Assembly (NCBI GenBank): GCA_049421205.1
Contig: JBMSMQ010000009.1
Span: 1 to 35,085 of the forward strand
Origin: JAFMIT01 sp049421205
Lineage (GTDB): Bacteria; Actinomycetota; Actinomycetes; S36-B12; UBA5976
DNA length: 35,085 nt
Direction: 5' to 3'
Part shown: in pieces, positions 33,388 through 35,085 of the stretch
Numbering within the stretch: the stretch's first letter is position 1
Layout: the number at the start of each line of letters is the position of its first letter
Made by a program: the position numbers and the translations under genes
Notes under the pieces: model-generated
What the model saw: the letters and a program-made list of their open reading frames with translations, nothing else
What the model was told of the DNA's origin: nothing
Database searches by the model: none

Positions 33388-33399
33388 CCCCCAGGGGTA
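33386..33399. promoter_or_regulatory. CsoR/CstR-type operator
   Basis: TACCCCCAGGGGTA: six-base arms TACCCC and GGGGTA around CA. This is the GC-rich TACCC...GGGTA palindrome known for CsoR/CstR-family repressors. It lies between the likely -35 and -10 of the repressor gene, so binding would block polymerase. The same site is 36 bases upstream of the divergent DUF4031 gene. Confidence 0.75.
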
Positions 33400-33434
33400 T
33401 CAAAGCAAAGTCTCGCAAGTACTTACGATGTGCT

Positions 33435-33701
33435 ATGGCGATTCTCGTAGATCAAGCACTCTGGCCGCGATGGGATCGTTATTGGTGTCACTTAATCAGT
33501 GACACCTCACTTCAAGAACTTCATGACTTCGCAAGAATGCTCGGACTTCCGGAAAATGCATTCGGAGGTGACCATTACGACATTCCATCAGATATCCGTC
33601 TTCGTGCGATTGAACTTGGTGCAAGGGAAGTTTCCTCACGGGACATTGTGGAAGCGCTTTTGAAATCAGGACTTCGAAAACGGGTTAAGCACCAGCCGTA
33701 A
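33435..33701 (+). CDS. DUF4031 protein
   Basis: An 88-residue soluble protein starting MAILVDQALWPRWDRYWCHL and containing LHDFARMLGLP and the HYDIPSDIRLRAIELGAREV stretch; this arrangement is typical of DUF4031, a small uncharacterised family common in Actinobacteria. The conserved Trp, His, Asp and Arg residues suggest a binding or enzymatic site, but nothing is known of its role. There is no ribosome site; TACGAT ends five bases before the ATG, so it too could be leaderless. Its 3' end overlaps the convergent DUF3817 gene by 17 bases. Confidence 0.8.
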   Translation: MAILVDQALWPRWDRYWCHLISDTSLQELHDFARMLGLPENAFGGDHYDIPSDIRLRAIELGAREVSSRDIVEALLKSGLRKRVKHQP

Positions 33702-33987
33702 ATGATTTTCGAAGTCTATATTCAGCATAAAACGATGCGAATGGAATAGTTCCAGCGATTGCATAGAGCAGGATTTTCCCAATTGACCATCGCTTTCTAA
33801 ATCCTAATTCAACGGCTGCAACAAAGTAGAGAATGTAAAGCCAGCCGTGAGCCATCCAGGCATATTGCGTCCATGTGCCCTCACCCGCAAAAACATATTT
33901 GTAGGGAATAGCAACGAGTGTTAAAAAGGCAAGCACAACTCCAGTGACAATTGCCAAGATTCGATACACAGTTGTTCCAGATGTCAT
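33685..33987 (-). CDS. DUF3817 membrane protein
   Basis: A 100-residue protein with three hydrophobic segments (about 8-30, 43-62 and 70-88) and the family stretch AWMAHGWLYILYFVAAVELG, in which the HGWLYI His-Gly is conserved. DUF3817 proteins are small integral membrane proteins of unknown function, some next to cytochrome oxidase or GMP synthase genes. It follows the SURF1-like gene by 9 bases, so the two are likely co-transcribed. It shares 17 bases with DUF4031 on the other strand. Confidence 0.85.
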   Translation of the reverse strand: MTSGTTVYRILAIVTGVVLAFLTLVAIPYKYVFAGEGTWTQYAWMAHGWLYILYFVAAVELGFRKRWSIGKILLYAIAGTIPFASFYAEYRLRKSFTAGA

Positions 33988-33996
33988 ACCTGAAAT

Positions 33997-34695
33997 CTAC
34001 AGGGTCTCGTGCTGTTTCTGCCATTCGTCGCGCACATACTTCAACCAAAGAAGCAGTGCGAATCCTGCAAATATCCACCACTGCCATGCATAGAAGAGAT
34101 TTCGAAATTCAATTCCGGCAGGAGGCAAAATCAAACTACTTTCTTGAATTTCAAACTCTTGGCTCTCGCTATCACTTAAAACTAACTGGACGATGACAAA
34201 ACCGTCATAAAGACTTTGTTTGTAGTGCTCTACGAGTAGATGAATATTGACTTCAGTAATTTCATTGCCCTGGAGTGTTCCTCGGCTTACTGGCTCATAG
34301 CTTTGCGAGGGCTGTATTCTGCCAAGAATTTGGACTTCTCTATTCGCTACATCAAGGGTGAGTACATCTTGAAGATACACGACTATTGGTAGCCCACTCA
34401 GATTTTTAAAGAGACATATTGTGCCGTCAATTGTCTCAGAATTAAGGGCTAGCGAATCTTGGCAATCGAGGATGCCTTCTAACATCACATTTCTTGCAAA
34501 TACTTTTTCTTGGAGGAACTCTTCTGGTTGATGGATTTCATTTAATCGAGAAGGCATTAGAGAAAGTACTTTGTCTTGTATGTCTTCGCGCTGTGATTCT
34601 GAATACTGCCAAATACCAAGCAAGGACGTAAAGATCAAAACCAAGAGGGTGACGAGCCCTGAAAGTACTGTTCTGAGTACGAATTGTCTATTCAT
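33997..34695 (-). CDS. SURF1-like cytochrome oxidase assembly protein
   Basis: A 232-residue protein from the ATG at 34695 (MNRQFVLRTVLSGLVTLL); it overlaps the stop of the small upstream gene by 8 bases. The topology is that of SURF1: one N-terminal helix (about 7-28) ending LGIWQYSESQRE, a soluble extracytoplasmic domain, and a C-terminal helix in FYAWQWWIFAGFALLLWLKY. The WQ after helix 1 and YAWQWWxFA before helix 2 are the SURF1 signatures. It is presumed to help build the heme-copper oxidase. The soluble domain is poorly conserved, and no oxidase subunit is nearby. Confidence 0.8.
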   Translation of the reverse strand: MNRQFVLRTVLSGLVTLLVLIFTSLLGIWQYSESQREDIQDKVLSLMPSRLNEIHQPEEFLQEKVFARNVMLEGILDCQDSLALNSETIDGTICLFKNLSGLPIVVYLQDVLTLDVANREVQILGRIQPSQSYEPVSRGTLQGNEITEVNIHLLVEHYKQSLYDGFVIVQLVLSDSESQEFEIQESSLILPPAGIEFRNLFYAWQWWIFAGFALLLWLKYVRDEWQKQHETL

Positions 34696-34882
34696 CCTGA
34701 GAATTTGATTGGTTGAACTTTTCATCGAGTCTACGAAGGCGCTTATTCATATTCCGCCAAAGCAAGACAACCGCAATTAACATTGCGAAAAAGAAGATTC
34801 CTCCGATAAATCCAGGAGTAAATGCTTCTCGTGGAACATCCTCTAGATTTGTTTCGGCAAGCAGAAAAATGAGACTTTTCAC
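34688..34882 (-). CDS. Small single-helix membrane protein
   Basis: A 64-residue protein from the GTG at 34882 (read as MKSLIFLLAETNLEDVP). A proline-containing segment TPGFIGGIFFFAMLIAVVLL forms one helix, followed by a basic tail WRNMNKRLRRLDEKFNQ, so the C-terminus should be cytoplasmic. Similar small proteins occur in Actinobacteria near DUF4307 and mycothiol amidase genes, which fits the divergent neighbour, but no function is known. The frame is open further upstream, yet TAGGGT seven bases before GTG suggests a leaderless start here. It overlaps the SURF1-like gene start. Confidence 0.65.
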   Translation of the reverse strand: MKSLIFLLAETNLEDVPREAFTPGFIGGIFFFAMLIAVVLLWRNMNKRLRRLDEKFNQSNSQDE

Positions 34883-34889
34883 ATCGCTA

Positions 34890-34895
34890 ACCCTA
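34890..34895 (-). promoter_or_regulatory. -10 of a leaderless promoter for the small membrane protein and SURF1
   Basis: TAGGGT on the minus strand, followed by seven bases and the GTG at 34882; no ribosome site in between. It lies in the 63-base gap to the divergent DUF4307-like gene. Confidence 0.5.
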
Positions 34896-34912
34896 CTCGC
34901 CTCACGTATCGC

Positions 34913-34918
34913 TAGAGT
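34913..34918 (+). promoter_or_regulatory. Candidate -10 for the DUF4307-like gene
   Basis: TAGAGT on the plus strand, 27 bases before the ATG. Unlike the opposing gene this one has a strong ribosome site, AAGGAGG at 34934-34940, 5 bases before the start, so it would be a normal leadered message. Confidence 0.4.
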
Positions 34919-34945
34919 TGCAGTCTCAAGTCCAAGGAGGTCTGT

Positions 34946-35085
34946 ATGGAAATTCCACCACACCTCTATCCGCGCTATGGGATTCGAAAACGACGTTTTC
35001 CGTTTGGCATTATGGCTGGGGTTCTCGTCGTCCTTACCCTGGTCGGATATCCACTTCTCATCCAAGAACAAGTCAGCATTCGATT
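34946..35085 (+). CDS. Probable DUF4307 membrane protein (partial, cut by the right edge)
   Basis: I translated this by hand; the frame is open to the window edge (46 residues seen). It begins MEIPPHLYPRYGIRKRRFPF, then a hydrophobic helix IMAGVLVVLTLVGYPLLI. The RYG followed by basic residues and one helix matches the start of DUF4307 proteins, single-pass actinobacterial proteins with an extracytoplasmic domain, often next to the mycothiol conjugate amidase gene. The start is well supported by AAGGAGG five bases upstream. The family call is tentative because the diagnostic soluble domain is outside the window. Confidence 0.55.
   Translation, partial: MEIPPHLYPRYGIRKRRFPFGIMAGVLVVLTLVGYPLLIQEQVSIR

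Noticed and set aside
1..35085. Defence islands, prophage, insertion sequences, CRISPR or tRNA genes
   Set aside because: I looked on both strands for transposase, integrase, nuclease and repeat patterns and cloverleaf ends and saw none; coding is near continuous and housekeeping in character.

Overview
The window reads as chromosomal DNA of a small-genome, free-living actinobacterium. The base composition looks moderate, clearly below the usual high-GC actinobacterial range. Evidence for the phylum is the core neighbourhood sucC-sucD-DUF6350(PerM-like)-purN-purH-DUF3017-mdh, the DUF3017, DUF3817, DUF4031 and (probable) DUF4307 families, a TANNNT-type -10 element and several apparently leaderless GTG starts. 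A freshwater acI-type (Nanopelagicales) relative is my best guess, but that is inference. Genes are packed with 4-base overlaps and no gene-free stretch exceeds 150 bases. I see no tRNA, rRNA, insertion sequence, prophage or CRISPR array.

Layout. (1) 1-7928, minus strand: a nucleoside uptake and salvage block. It runs cytidine deaminase, a 6-oxopurine-type MTA/MTI phosphorylase, an MTA/SAH deaminase-type amidohydrolase, a DUF985 cupin, an SDR, thymidine phosphorylase, then a BMP-family nucleoside-binding lipoprotein and two ABC permeases, the second cut by the left edge. (2) 8027-11264, plus strand: sdhCDAB, succinate dehydrogenase. (3) 11248-25542, minus strand: a long housekeeping run. It starts with a lysozyme-like secreted protein and goes on through sucCD, a PerM-like membrane protein, a CPA2 antiporter, purN, a GNAT enzyme, purH, a YdcZ-type transporter, DUF3017, mdh, icd, xth, a CorC/HlyC protein and trpS. 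(4) 25673-28490, minus strand: PIN-PhoH ATPase, UppS and a HAD phosphatase. (5) 28530-29411, plus strand: an EamA exporter. (6) 29408-33361, minus strand: the most unusual part, a DUF156 (CsoR/CstR-like) repressor, a GNAT protein and a 985-residue MMPL transporter that carries a complete GT2 glycosyltransferase domain inside its central cytoplasmic loop. (7) 33435-35085: DUF4031 (+), DUF3817, a SURF1-like protein and a small membrane protein (-), and a probable DUF4307 protein (+, cut by the right edge).

How it fits together: the left block should import nucleosides and feed ribose/deoxyribose phosphate and free bases into central metabolism, while also recycling the methylthioadenosine by-product through an inosine route. 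The middle holds four TCA steps (isocitrate, succinyl-CoA, succinate and malate) and the purine steps GART and AICARFT/IMPCH. The right block looks like an envelope lipid export unit under thiol/metal-responsive control. The MMPL-glycosyltransferase fusion behind a persulfide-sensor-like repressor with a recognisable operator is the best candidate here for an undescribed system: glycosylation and export of an envelope lipid in one polypeptide.
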